A DNA stretch of 64,000 nucleotides from an uncultured Clostridia bacterium. Its GTDB lineage: Bacteria; Bacillota; Clostridia; TANB77; CAG-508. The first letter of the stretch is position 1; every line of letters starts with the position of its first letter. The position numbers and the translations under genes are program-made. The notes under the pieces are model-generated. The model worked only from the letters and a program-made list of their open reading frames with translations, was not told where the DNA came from and searched no databases. Positions 36,879-44,742 of this stretch are shown one piece after another. The stretch is taken from the NCBI GenBank assembly GCA_944392455.1, contig CALXWP010000005.1, positions 1 through 64,000 of the forward strand, written 5' to 3'.

Positions 36879-37256
36879 ATGGATATTATAATTAGTAATA
36901 TGAGCAGTATACCGATATATGAACAAATAAAGCAAGCAATAAAAGATGCAATATTAAATGATGAATTAAAAGAAGAGGAAATGTTACCTTCAGTAAGAAA
37001 TTTAGCAAATGACTTAAAAATTAGTTTTTTAACAGTAAAAAAAGCATATGATGAGCTTGAAAATGAAGGATATATAAGGACTATACAGGGAAAAGGAAGT
37101 TTCGTTTCTCCTAAAAATATAGAACTTATTAGAGAAGAAAATATAAAAGAAATAGAAAGACATATTGAAAAAATTGCTGAGTTGTCTAAAATTTCAAATA
37201 TTTCAGAAGATGAAATTATAGAATTATTTAAATTAATAATAAATGGAGAGGTGTAG
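36879..37256 (+). CDS. GntR-family transcriptional regulator, YtrA subfamily
   Basis: 125 aa: winged helix (IYEQIKQAIKDAILNDELKEEEMLPSVRNLANDLKISFLTVKKAYDELENEGYIRTIQGKGSFV) with the short C-terminal helical tail (about 85-125) that defines the YtrA subfamily. YtrA-type repressors control adjacent ABC exporters and often respond to cell-envelope antibiotics. The palindromic operator overlaps its promoter and the ABC genes follow within 4 bp. Confidence 0.9.
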   Translation: MDIIISNMSSIPIYEQIKQAIKDAILNDELKEEEMLPSVRNLANDLKISFLTVKKAYDELENEGYIRTIQGKGSFVSPKNIELIREENIKEIERHIEKIAELSKISNISEDEIIELFKLIINGEV

Positions 37257-37260
37257 ATTA

Positions 37261-38121
37261 ATGGAAAATAATATTATCCTAAAAAAGGTTTCAAAAGAAT
37301 ATAAGGATTTTAAATTAAATGATATTAGCTTCAATGTTCCAAAAGGATCAGTGGTAGGTTTAATTGGAGAAAATGGAGTAGGTAAAACTACAACAATTAA
37401 AGCAATATTAAATATTATAAGTTCACAAGGTACAATTATTGTTCTAGGAAAAGATAATAAAAAATATGAACAAGAAATAAAACAAGAAATAGGAGTTGTC
37501 CTAGATGATAGTTTTTTATCTGACTATATAGATATTAAAAAGATAGATTCTATAATGAAGGATTTCTATAAAAATTGGGATAGTAAGAAATATTTTAATT
37601 ATATAAAAAAATTTAAATTACCAAAAGACAAAATGATAAACGATTTTTCAACAGGTATGAAAATGAAGCTAAAAATAATAACAGCAATTTCCCATAATCC
37701 AAAAATATTAATATTAGATGAACCAACTAGTGGATTAGATCCAGTAGTAAGAAATGAGATTTTAGATATTTTTAGAGAATTTATAGCAGAAGATGAAGAA
37801 AGATCAATACTTATGTCTACACATATAACATCAGATCTAGAACATATTTCAGATTATATTGTTTTTATAGATAATGGTCATATTATATTTAATTTACCAA
37901 CAGAAGAATTATTAGAAAATTATGGGATTGTGAAATGTAAAAAAGAGGAATTTGAAAAAATAAAAAAAGAGGACTATATCAAATATAAAAAGGAAAAATA
38001 TCAATATGAAATATTAGTAAATGATAGATTTAAGTTTAAAAAAATATATCCGATAAATACAATAGATAGAGCTTCAATAGAAGATATAATGCTATTTTAT
38101 ATAAAGGGGGAAAACAAATAA
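37261..38121 (+). CDS. ABC transporter ATP-binding protein (YtrA-controlled module 2)
   Basis: 286 aa ATPase: Walker A GENGVGKTT, signature FSTGMKMKL, Walker B ILILDEPTSGLD, switch region MSTHITSD, and a C-terminal extension of about 70 residues. ATG 37261 has GGAGAGGTG upstream, formed by the end of the regulator gene. It abuts the permease gene without a gap. Confidence 0.9.
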   Translation: MENNIILKKVSKEYKDFKLNDISFNVPKGSVVGLIGENGVGKTTTIKAILNIISSQGTIIVLGKDNKKYEQEIKQEIGVVLDDSFLSDYIDIKKIDSIMKDFYKNWDSKKYFNYIKKFKLPKDKMINDFSTGMKMKLKIITAISHNPKILILDEPTSGLDPVVRNEILDIFREFIAEDEERSILMSTHITSDLEHISDYIVFIDNGHIIFNLPTEELLENYGIVKCKKEEFEKIKKEDYIKYKKEKYQYEILVNDRFKFKKIYPINTIDRASIEDIMLFYIKGENK

Positions 38122-38802
38122 ATGAATAATATTAAAGGTTTAATAAAAAAAGATTTATATAATTTATCAAGTTATAAAATGACAGTTTTAGTATTAGTTG
38201 CATTTATAGCATTGTTTGGTTCTTTTTCAGAAGATAGTATACAATTTATTCCAATTGCAATATCAGCAGCAATAGGAATGATAATGCTTTCTACATTTAA
38301 TTATGATGAGAGCTCAAAATCAGAGCATTATATACTATCATTACCAACAAATAAAAGAGAAGTTATAAAATCTAAATATATATTAATAATTTTAGGAAAT
38401 ATAATAGGAAGTATAATAGGGGTGATAATTACAATACTAGCTGCATATATAGTAGCATTTATAAAAAAATCAGGGATACCTCAAATAGATTATGGTTTGA
38501 TTTTTACATATGCACTTGGAGGATTCTTTGGAGTATCTTTAATTGAAGCTATTCAAATTCCAAGCATATATAAATGGGGTGCTGAAAAAGGAAGAATCCA
38601 GATGTTTATACTTATTTTTATATTAGTGATGCTAATTATGGGAATAGTCTATATAGCTGGAAATATTACATTTAATATTGATCTTGCTTTTTTAGAAAAC
38701 TTATTTGGAAAATATGGAGTATTACTAGAAGTTTTAATGATTTGTTTAATGTATTTCATATCATATAAGGTATCAAATAAAATTTATAAAAACAAAGAAT
38801 AA
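38122..38802 (+). CDS. ABC-2 type permease (YtrA-controlled module 2)
   Basis: 226 aa with six predicted membrane helices and the family start MNNIKGLIKKDLYNL; FNYDESSKSEHYILSLPTNKREVIKSKY is the conserved cytosolic loop of small ABC-2 permeases. One permease per ATPase suggests a dimeric exporter or sensor such as those in YtrA operons. Substrate unknown; envelope stress is a reasonable guess. Confidence 0.85.
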   Translation: MNNIKGLIKKDLYNLSSYKMTVLVLVAFIALFGSFSEDSIQFIPIAISAAIGMIMLSTFNYDESSKSEHYILSLPTNKREVIKSKYILIILGNIIGSIIGVIITILAAYIVAFIKKSGIPQIDYGLIFTYALGGFFGVSLIEAIQIPSIYKWGAEKGRIQMFILIFILVMLIMGIVYIAGNITFNIDLAFLENLFGKYGVLLEVLMICLMYFISYKVSNKIYKNKE

Positions 38803-38812
38803 TTTTTAAGTA

Positions 38813-38858
38813 AAGATTAACTTATATAAATAGGGATAAGTTAATCTTATATTTTTAT
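38813..38858 (+). terminator. Terminator of the YtrA-ABC operon
   Basis: AAGATTAACTTAT (38813-38825) and ATAAGTTAATCTT (38836-38848), then ATATTTTTA. Confidence 0.75.
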
Positions 38859-38889
38859 TAAAAAAATATAATTGTTTATCAATAAATTG

Positions 38890-38918
38890 TTGATAAATTA
38901 AAAAAAATAGCATATAAT
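38890..38918 (+). promoter_or_regulatory. Promoter for a short RNA or long leader
   Basis: TTGATA (38890-38895), 17 bp spacer, TATAAT (38913-38918). Confidence 0.6.
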
Positions 38919-38924
38919 ATAAAT

Positions 38925-38990
38925 ATAAAAGTAAAACACCAGACTATCTTGAAGTCCAGTAATCAGACTTAAGGTAGTCTTTATTCTTAT
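38925..38990 (+). ncRNA. Candidate small RNA ending in a hairpin terminator
   Basis: A short transcript of about 65 nt is predicted: it would start near 38925 and end at a hairpin of AGACTATCTTGAAGTC (38941-38956) with GACTTAAGGTAGTCT (38966-38980), followed by TTTATTCTTATTTT. No reading frame fits inside it. It may instead be an attenuated leader of the gene at 39087. Confidence 0.35.
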
Positions 38991-39086
38991 TTTATAAAAT
39001 TAAGAATATTTTAATAAGATGTAAAAAGATAATTAATAAATGGCTGATATATTAAACTTACAAAATCATAATAAAAGGTGATGTAT

Positions 39087-39728
39087 ATGGAAAAACAAAG
39101 TAAGTTTAATGAAGTATTTAAAATATTTGTTATATTTATGATTGGGAGCGTGCTAGGATATATAGTAGAAATGATAGTCGGATTAGTACAAAATGGACAT
39201 TTTGTTTCAAGACAAGGTTTAATATATGGTCCATTTACACCAGTATATGGAATCGGGATTATTGTATATTATATATTTTTTAAGATAGTAAAAACAAGAG
39301 ATAAGAAAAAGGTATTTATTTTTTCTTTTATTTTAGGAGGAATAACAGAGTATTTATGTTCATATATACAAGAAAAAATATTTGGAACAATTTCATGGGA
39401 TTATTCAGAATGGATCTTTAATATTAATGGAAGAACAACAATTTTTCATTGTACGTATTGGGGAATAGCAGGATTATTATATGTAAAATATATAGAACCT
39501 ATCATACCTAAAATAGAAGAATTTATAAAAAGTCATAAAATAAAAATAATAGAGGCAAGTGTAGCAATTTTTATGGTATTTAATATTACAATTTCTTCAA
39601 TGGCAGCTATAAGACAAAAAGAAAGGTTAGATGAAATACCTGCAAATAGCAGTGTAGATATATTTCTAGATAATGTATATCCTGATGAATATATGGATCA
39701 AGTATTTGAAAATAAAAAGAATGTATGA
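39087..39728 (+). CDS. PF06541-type putative ABC transporter permease
   Basis: 213 aa with about five membrane helices. The stretch GFVSRQGL-like (HFVSRQGLIYGPFTPVYGIG) and WDYSEWIFNINGRTTIFHCTYWGIAGL are signatures of a Firmicute membrane family annotated as a putative ABC permease. No ATPase is adjacent in this unit and the function is unproven. ATG 39087 was chosen with AAAAGGTG 6 nt upstream; other starts overlap that site. Confidence 0.8.
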   Translation: MEKQSKFNEVFKIFVIFMIGSVLGYIVEMIVGLVQNGHFVSRQGLIYGPFTPVYGIGIIVYYIFFKIVKTRDKKKVFIFSFILGGITEYLCSYIQEKIFGTISWDYSEWIFNINGRTTIFHCTYWGIAGLLYVKYIEPIIPKIEEFIKSHKIKIIEASVAIFMVFNITISSMAAIRQKERLDEIPANSSVDIFLDNVYPDEYMDQVFENKKNV

Positions 39729-39750
39729 TAAATCATAGAAATAAAATAGA

Positions 39751-39802
39751 AATTCAATAAGTAACTATAATATTATTTTATATACTTATTGAATTTTTTT
39801 CA
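39751..39802 (+). terminator. Terminator
   Basis: AATTCAATAAGTA (39751-39763) and TACTTATTGAATT (39783-39795) with a T-run. Confidence 0.8.
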
Positions 39803-39959
39803 TTATAGAAGTAAAATTAATTAAAAATTAATTAATTAAAAACTAAGAAATAAATAGACCAATAATATACTTTTTGATATAATATGATTATTAATGAATT
39901 ATAAAGAAATAAGTGGATTGTAAAATTAAAAGGTAAATTAATATTTATGGGAGGAAAAT

Positions 39960-40685
39960 ATGATAGAAATAAAAAATGTTTCAAAATCATATGTGAAAGA
40001 CGTAAAATCAGTAGATTCATTAAATTTAGAAATAAAAAATGGAGAGATATTTGGATTTCTAGGACCAAACGGAGCAGGAAAGACAACTACAATAAGAATG
40101 ATAACAGGAATATTAGAGCCTGATGGTGGAGATATTTTAGTAGATGGATATAGTATAAGAAGTAATCCTATAGAGGCAAAGAAAAGATTTGGATTTGTAC
40201 CAGACAATCCAGATATATTTTTAAAACTTAAAGGAATAGAATATTTAAACTTTTTAGCAGAAATATATAATGTGCCTATTGAGAAAAGAGTTGAAAGAAT
40301 TGAAAACTTAACTAAGAAGTTTGAAATATATCAAAATTTAAATAGTACAATAGAAAGTTACTCACATGGAATGAGACAAAAAATAGTTATATGTGGAGCG
40401 CTTATATCTAATCCTAAAAATTGGATATTAGATGAACCAATGACTGGGTTAGATCCAAAATCTTCATTTGATTTAAAAGAAATGATGAGAGAGCATACAA
40501 AAAAAGGAAATGCTGTATTTTTCTCAACACATATATTAGATGTTGCTGAAAGATTATGTGATAGAGTAGGGATTATCAATAAGGGAAAATTAGTATTTGT
40601 CGGTACATTTGAAGAAATGAAAGCTAAATTTAAAGAAGAAACATCTTTAGAAGAACTATTCTTGGAGATTACAGAGAATGACTAA
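39960..40685 (+). CDS. ABC transporter ATP-binding protein (exporter module 3)
   Basis: 241 aa: Walker A GPNGAGKTT, signature YSHGMRQKI, Walker B NWILDEPMTGLDP and switch FSTHILD. It overlaps the permease by 8 nt. GGGAGG precedes the ATG. Close to the ATPases of large two-gene ABC exporters of Firmicutes. Confidence 0.9.
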   Translation: MIEIKNVSKSYVKDVKSVDSLNLEIKNGEIFGFLGPNGAGKTTTIRMITGILEPDGGDILVDGYSIRSNPIEAKKRFGFVPDNPDIFLKLKGIEYLNFLAEIYNVPIEKRVERIENLTKKFEIYQNLNSTIESYSHGMRQKIVICGALISNPKNWILDEPMTGLDPKSSFDLKEMMREHTKKGNAVFFSTHILDVAERLCDRVGIINKGKLVFVGTFEEMKAKFKEETSLEELFLEITEND

Positions 40686-42336
40686 TACAATTTTATTAAC
40701 AATTGTATTCCTAAAAAGTTCCCTACAAAGAATACAATCAAAATATTATGAAGATGCTGAGAAAAATAAAAGCCTAAGAAGAATAGTATATATTATATTA
40801 TTTGCGTTTTTAGCTGGTATAATAGGATTCTTTAGTTCAAATATAATTGATGCATTAGAACAATCAAATCAAGAAACTATTTTTATTGGTTTAATACTAT
40901 TTTTAGTATTAATGGTTACAGTAATACAAGTTATTTTTTCCAGTATAAATATATTATATTTTACAAAAGATACAGAATCTATTTTGCCATTACCACTTAA
41001 ACCATATCAAATAATACTTGCAAGGACAAATGTAATAATAATAGTACAATACTTTATAGAAATAATAGTAGGATTAATACCACTTGCAGTGTATGGTTTT
41101 AAAATGGACTTAGGACCAATGTATTATGTTCCAGTAATTATAACATTAATACTATTACCTATTTTACCAATTATTTTAATATCATTAATTGTTATGATAT
41201 TAATGAGTTTTTCTAAAATAACTAAAAATAGAAATAAATTTCAATTATTTACCACCTTTTTAGTACTAGCTGTTGCAATAGCTTTTTCAATAGCAATGGT
41301 AAAAATAGATGAACAATCAATTTCTGATGCACAAATGGCTCAGATGATGTCTAAAGCAAATAGTATGATAGAAATGATTAAGGGATATTTTCCAACATTA
41401 AAATATTCTATTAATGCTATTTTAAGTAATGATATAATGACTATGATAATAGAATTTGTTAAAGTAGTTGGAATAAGCTTAGTAGCATATATTGTTTATG
41501 CAATACTTTCACAAAAACTATATTTTAAAGGTTTAGTCGGAAGTTTATTTAGTGGAGAAAATAAAAAGAAAAATAAAAAGATAAAACTAGGTGTAAAAAG
41601 AAAAAATATAGGAAGGATGTATATAGGAAAAGAGTTTAAAACTTTACTAAGAAACCCTGTATACTTAGTACAATGTATACTTCCAGCTGTTCTACTTCCA
41701 ATATTATGTATTGTTTTAATAGCTATAAGTTTAGATGAAGCTACAATAAATGATATATTAAATTATTTATCACAAATTAATGCAGATGGAGTAGTTTTGC
41801 TTGCAATTCTAGGAATAATTCAATTTTTCTCTATGATAACTTATATCTCAATAACTGCAATTTCTAGAGATGGAAAAAATGCTGTATTTATGAAATATAT
41901 TCCATTATCACTATATAAACAATATATATATAAAACTATTCCTAATATAATAATGAACTTATTTTCTATTGTTATAGTATTAGCGGTTAGCAAATATTTA
42001 GTAGATATATCCATTTTAAATATGATAGTAGTGTTTGTAATTGCAATGATAATGAATATTGCACAAAGCTTTTTGTTATTAATAGTAGATCTAAAAAGAC
42101 CAAAATTACAGTGGAATTCAGAATATGCAGTAGTGAAACAAAATTTTAATTTAATATTTCCTATGGTATTTTCTTTAATTAGTATAGGAATATTAGCTCT
42201 TTATGCAGAAACTACTCAGCTTATATCGGTATATATTGTACTTGGAATGATTGCAGCCATTTATTTATTAATTGCAGTTTTAGTAAATATATATATGTAT
42301 AAACGTCAAAATGAATTAGCAGGAAAAATAGAATAA
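40678..42336 (+). CDS. Large ABC exporter permease (module 3)
   Basis: 552 aa with about twelve membrane helices. The pattern YFTKDTESILPLPLKPYQIILARTN near residue 100 and GKEFKTLLRNPVYLVQCILPAVLLP near 320 matches the PF16949-type putative permease family paired with an ATPase. It is translationally coupled to the ATPase. Substrate unknown. Confidence 0.85.
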   Translation: MTNTILLTIVFLKSSLQRIQSKYYEDAEKNKSLRRIVYIILFAFLAGIIGFFSSNIIDALEQSNQETIFIGLILFLVLMVTVIQVIFSSINILYFTKDTESILPLPLKPYQIILARTNVIIIVQYFIEIIVGLIPLAVYGFKMDLGPMYYVPVIITLILLPILPIILISLIVMILMSFSKITKNRNKFQLFTTFLVLAVAIAFSIAMVKIDEQSISDAQMAQMMSKANSMIEMIKGYFPTLKYSINAILSNDIMTMIIEFVKVVGISLVAYIVYAILSQKLYFKGLVGSLFSGENKKKNKKIKLGVKRKNIGRMYIGKEFKTLLRNPVYLVQCILPAVLLPILCIVLIAISLDEATINDILNYLSQINADGVVLLAILGIIQFFSMITYISITAISRDGKNAVFMKYIPLSLYKQYIYKTIPNIIMNLFSIVIVLAVSKYLVDISILNMIVVFVIAMIMNIAQSFLLLIVDLKRPKLQWNSEYAVVKQNFNLIFPMVFSLISIGILALYAETTQLISVYIVLGMIAAIYLLIAVLVNIYMYKRQNELAGKIE

Positions 42337-42373
42337 TTATAGTTAATTTAATAATATAAAGGGGATGGAATAA

Positions 42374-42778
42374 ATGGATGATAAGTTTGAAGAAGTTGAA
42401 ATATATAATAGTATAAATGAATTGGAAATAGGACAAGTATGTAGTATATTAGAAGATAATGATATTCCATATGTAAGAAAAGATGATGGAATAGGTTCAT
42501 ATATGGGAATTTATATGGGAGTTTCATATCAACCTAAAAGAATATATGTAAATAAAAAAGATTATGAAAAAGCATTAAAATTAATACCATTCTCATCAGA
42601 AGAAGAAAGTGAGATTAATGAAGTACAAGAAGATGCAAAAGAGGAAAATATAGATGATGAGAATCAAGATCAAGAAAATTCAAATAATAATACTCGAAAA
42701 ACAATTAATATTATTGCAAAAATAATATTTTATATTATAGTTCTTGTAATAATAGGCGGATTTATAATGTTATTATAA
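42374..42778 (+). CDS. DUF2007-like protein with C-terminal membrane anchor
   Basis: 134 aa. Residues 1-75 resemble the DUF2007/putative signal-transducing domain (EEVEIYNSINELEIGQVCSILEDNDIPYVRKD...RIYVNKKDYEKALKLI). An acidic linker and one membrane helix (about 112-132) follow. GGGGATGG lies upstream. It follows ABC module 3 by 37 bp and is probably its third gene. Function unknown. Confidence 0.75.
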   Translation: MDDKFEEVEIYNSINELEIGQVCSILEDNDIPYVRKDDGIGSYMGIYMGVSYQPKRIYVNKKDYEKALKLIPFSSEEESEINEVQEDAKEENIDDENQDQENSNNNTRKTINIIAKIIFYIIVLVIIGGFIMLL

Positions 42779-42809
42779 TAAGTTTTTATTAAACTTTAAT
42801 TAAAAAAAC

Positions 42810-42838
42810 TTGAAAAATCTGTAAAAAGATAGTATAAT
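42810..42838 (+). promoter_or_regulatory. Promoter of the orphan attenuator
   Basis: TTGAAA (42810-42815), 17 bp spacer, TATAAT (42833-42838). Confidence 0.7.
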
Positions 42839-42876
42839 AATAATGTAGAAAAAAGAAAGGTTAAAAAGGTGAAGAA

Positions 42877-42909
42877 ATGATTATTACTAATAACTCATTA
42901 TTTGTATAA
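42877..42909 (+). CDS. Candidate leader peptide MIITNNSLFV
   Basis: A 10-codon frame with AAAGGTG upstream, about 33 nt after the predicted transcription start, followed by alternative RNA hairpins and a terminator. No codon dominates (Ile, Asn twice each), so it may sense translation inhibition rather than one amino acid. Confidence 0.5.
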   Translation: MIITNNSLFV

Positions 42910-43038
42910 GAGAATCATACTTTTAAAGGGTTTATTAGTTATATAAATTTATTCAATATTTTTAACTTTATATCTTTATAATAAAAATTAATACTATAGG
43001 TCCCTTCTTAAAGTATGAGAGAAAAGAAGGGATTTTTT
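42886..43038 (+). promoter_or_regulatory. Candidate ribosome-mediated attenuator
   Basis: Segment 1 ACTAATAA (42886-42893, inside the leader frame) can pair with TTATTAGT (42932-42939). CATACTTTTAAAGGG (42916-42930) can pair with CCCTTCTTAAAGTATG (43002-43017), which would block the terminator TCCCTTCTT (43001-43009)/AAGAAGGGA (43024-43032) plus TTTTTT. The two states are mutually exclusive. No intact gene follows. Confidence 0.5.
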
Positions 43039-43043
43039 ATTGC

Positions 43044-43190
43044 ATAGAAAAATTCTTATTTAATAATCTATTACGAGAAATTCAAATAAATAAGTTAGAG
43101 TCTGAAATAGCTGTATCAAGAGATAAAGATAAAAGAAAAAGGCTTATTAAATTATTGAATGATATTAGCAATAATTACCAAAAAATGTAA
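43044..43190 (+). pseudogene. Possible gene remnant after the attenuator
   Basis: An open frame without usable start codon encodes a charged helical stretch including NNLLREIQINKLESEIAVSR and LIKLLNDISNNYQKM, then stops at 43188-43190. It looks like the end of a coiled-coil protein and may be what is left of the gene once controlled by the attenuator. No family is recognised. The rest of the 42779-43298 gap holds only the promoters and RNA features listed here. Confidence 0.25.
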
Positions 43191-43208
43191 ATAAAAAATG
43201 GAAAATTC

Positions 43209-43237
43209 TTGAAATAAAATTGAAAATGTGTTACAAT
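43209..43237 (+). promoter_or_regulatory. Promoter of the 104 aa gene
   Basis: TTGAAA (43209-43214), 17 bp spacer, TACAAT (43232-43237). Confidence 0.65.
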
Positions 43238-43298
43238 ATATATGTAGCATTAATTATGATATTTTACATCACCCTATTGGGTAAAAGGAGGAGACGCA

Positions 43299-43613
43299 AT
43301 GTGCGAAATTAAAAACCATTACAAAGAGTATTCATCTGCAGAGGCAGCTTTAAGGCGGTTTGGAGTAGGCAAAGATATGCCGGGATTCGAGTATTTGCGT
43401 GCAGGAGCAGTTATAATGGCAGTTGACGGATTTACTACAGAAGAGAAACTACTGAAACAGATTGAAGAGCAATCTTTTGTGGTAAGTTCACAGTATGTCA
43501 AAAAACATGCACCGGTGAAACAACATATGCTTGAGGCAATCCGCTCAGTTTCAAGATTTGATCAGAAACTGACTATTGAAAACTTCTTAAAGCAGGTTGT
43601 TGCAGAGATGTAA
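43299..43613 (+). CDS. Spo0A C-terminal-domain-like small protein (tentative)
   Basis: 104 aa. SAEAALRRFGV, then GFEYLRAGAVIMAV, and later YVKKHAPVKQHMLEAIRSV follow the helix order of the Spo0A DNA-binding domain (IGVPAHIKGYLYLREAI...VERAIRHAIE). If so it is a stand-alone effector domain without receiver. Similarity is weak and by eye. Codon use stands out (CGG, CGT, CGC, CTG, CCG), GC is higher than around it, and it has its own promoter, AGGAGG site and GC-rich terminator. Confidence 0.5.
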   Translation: MCEIKNHYKEYSSAEAALRRFGVGKDMPGFEYLRAGAVIMAVDGFTTEEKLLKQIEEQSFVVSSQYVKKHAPVKQHMLEAIRSVSRFDQKLTIENFLKQVVAEM

Positions 43614-43640
43614 CAAACAGTATTATGTAGGTTTTTAGGT

Positions 43641-43668
43641 ATCGGAGGGATCTTCCCTCCGATTTCCT
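43641..43668 (+). terminator. GC-rich terminator of the 104 aa gene
   Basis: ATCGGAGGGA (43641-43650), loop TCT, TCCCTCCGAT (43654-43663), then TTCCTTT. GC-rich compared with other terminators here. Confidence 0.75.
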
Positions 43669-43703
43669 TTGGTGCTATACATATAAATTACCACAAAAGA
43701 AAA

Positions 43704-43733
43704 TTTACAATAATATAGTATATATGATATAAT
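43704..43733 (+). promoter_or_regulatory. Promoter of the antitoxin-Fic pair
   Basis: TTTACA (43704-43709), 18 bp spacer, TATAAT (43728-43733). Confidence 0.5.
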
Positions 43734-43794
43734 AAAACAGAAAATGAAAATAGCCATCTAATAGCTATAAAAAGAACAAGAAGGAGAAAAATAA

Positions 43795-43989
43795 ATGGAT
43801 TATTCTATTAAAAATTCTACAGTAGAACAAAGAAAAGAATTAGTAAAAAAAGCCTTAGGAATATCTATGTCAGGAGCTGATGTTCCAACTGATGATACAT
43901 TAAAATTAGCTAGACAATACATTGAAGGAAAAATAGAATTAAAAGAGTTACAAGAAAAAGTTATTAATAAATATAACAAAAATAATTAA
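43795..43989 (+). CDS. VbhA-family antitoxin
   Basis: 64 aa: NSTVEQRKELVKKALGISMSGADVPTDD then LARQYIEGKIELKELQEKVINKY, the layout of VbhA-type antitoxins that bind Fic toxins and place a Glu in the active site. The usual [ST]xxxE[GN] inhibitory motif is not evident at its normal place (ISMSGA here). AGAAGGAG precedes the ATG. The Fic gene follows after 43 bp. Confidence 0.75.
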   Translation: MDYSIKNSTVEQRKELVKKALGISMSGADVPTDDTLKLARQYIEGKIELKELQEKVINKYNKNN

Positions 43990-44032
43990 TAAGAATAATA
44001 TAAGAAATAAAGTATATAGAAAAGGTGATATA

Positions 44033-44740
44033 ATGAAAGATCCATATACACAAGAAAATGGAACATTAAAAAATAAGCTTGGAATAAAAGAATATAATGA
44101 ATTAAATGATGCTGAAAAAGACATTGGATTCGTAAAATTAATTGATATTGGAGAAACTTTTAAGCAAAAGTATGATGCAGATTATATAAGGTCGATACAT
44201 AAGCATATTTTTGAAGATATATTTGATTGGGCAGGAGAATTTAGAACAGTTCCTGTATATAAACAAGAAGTTGTAATTCCGGGTTTAAGTTTAGAATATT
44301 CAAGACCAGAAAATATTGAGAAAGATTTAAATAATGCTTTAAGTAAATTAAATAGTTCTGAATGGACTGGAAAAAGTATTGATGAGATTGTAGCAGAATT
44401 TACAGATGATTTAGCAAAAATATGGAGAGTTCATCCTTTTAGAGATGGAAATACTAGAACTACATTAGCTTTTGCAGAGAATTATTCTAGAGAACATGGT
44501 TTTCCAATGGATATAGGAATATTATTAGATCATCTTTCAAGACAAGCTGATTCTAAAGGAAGAATTGTAAGACATAGCATAAGAGATAAATTTGTATTAG
44601 CAGCATTAGATGAAAAAGACTATCCAGAACCAGAACATTTAAGAGCATTAATAAAAAGTTCAATTTTATCTGGAATAAAGAAAGAAAAAGAAAAGCAATC
44701 TAAATTATTACAATTAGATGAAGAGGAGAAAGGAAGATAA
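44033..44740 (+). CDS. Fic-domain nucleotidyl(AMP)transferase toxin
   Basis: 235 aa. The active-site loop HPFRDGNTRTTL near residue 137 matches HxFx(D/E)GNxRT; the canonical GNGRxxR reads GNTRTTL, lacking the final Arg. FDWAGEFRTVPVYKQ is the typical beta-hairpin (flap) region. Fic proteins transfer AMP from ATP to Ser/Thr/Tyr of targets such as gyrase and topoisomerase IV. AAGGTG precedes the ATG. Pairs with the VbhA-like antitoxin. ymdB starts 2 bp after it. Confidence 0.88.
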   Translation: MKDPYTQENGTLKNKLGIKEYNELNDAEKDIGFVKLIDIGETFKQKYDADYIRSIHKHIFEDIFDWAGEFRTVPVYKQEVVIPGLSLEYSRPENIEKDLNNALSKLNSSEWTGKSIDEIVAEFTDDLAKIWRVHPFRDGNTRTTLAFAENYSREHGFPMDIGILLDHLSRQADSKGRIVRHSIRDKFVLAALDEKDYPEPEHLRALIKSSILSGIKKEKEKQSKLLQLDEEEKGR

Positions 44741-44742
44741 AA

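Noticed and set aside
43299..44740. Prophage or mobile island around the Spo0A-like and Fic genes
   Set aside because: No integrase, phage structural gene or direct repeats; flanking genes are chromosomal household genes.
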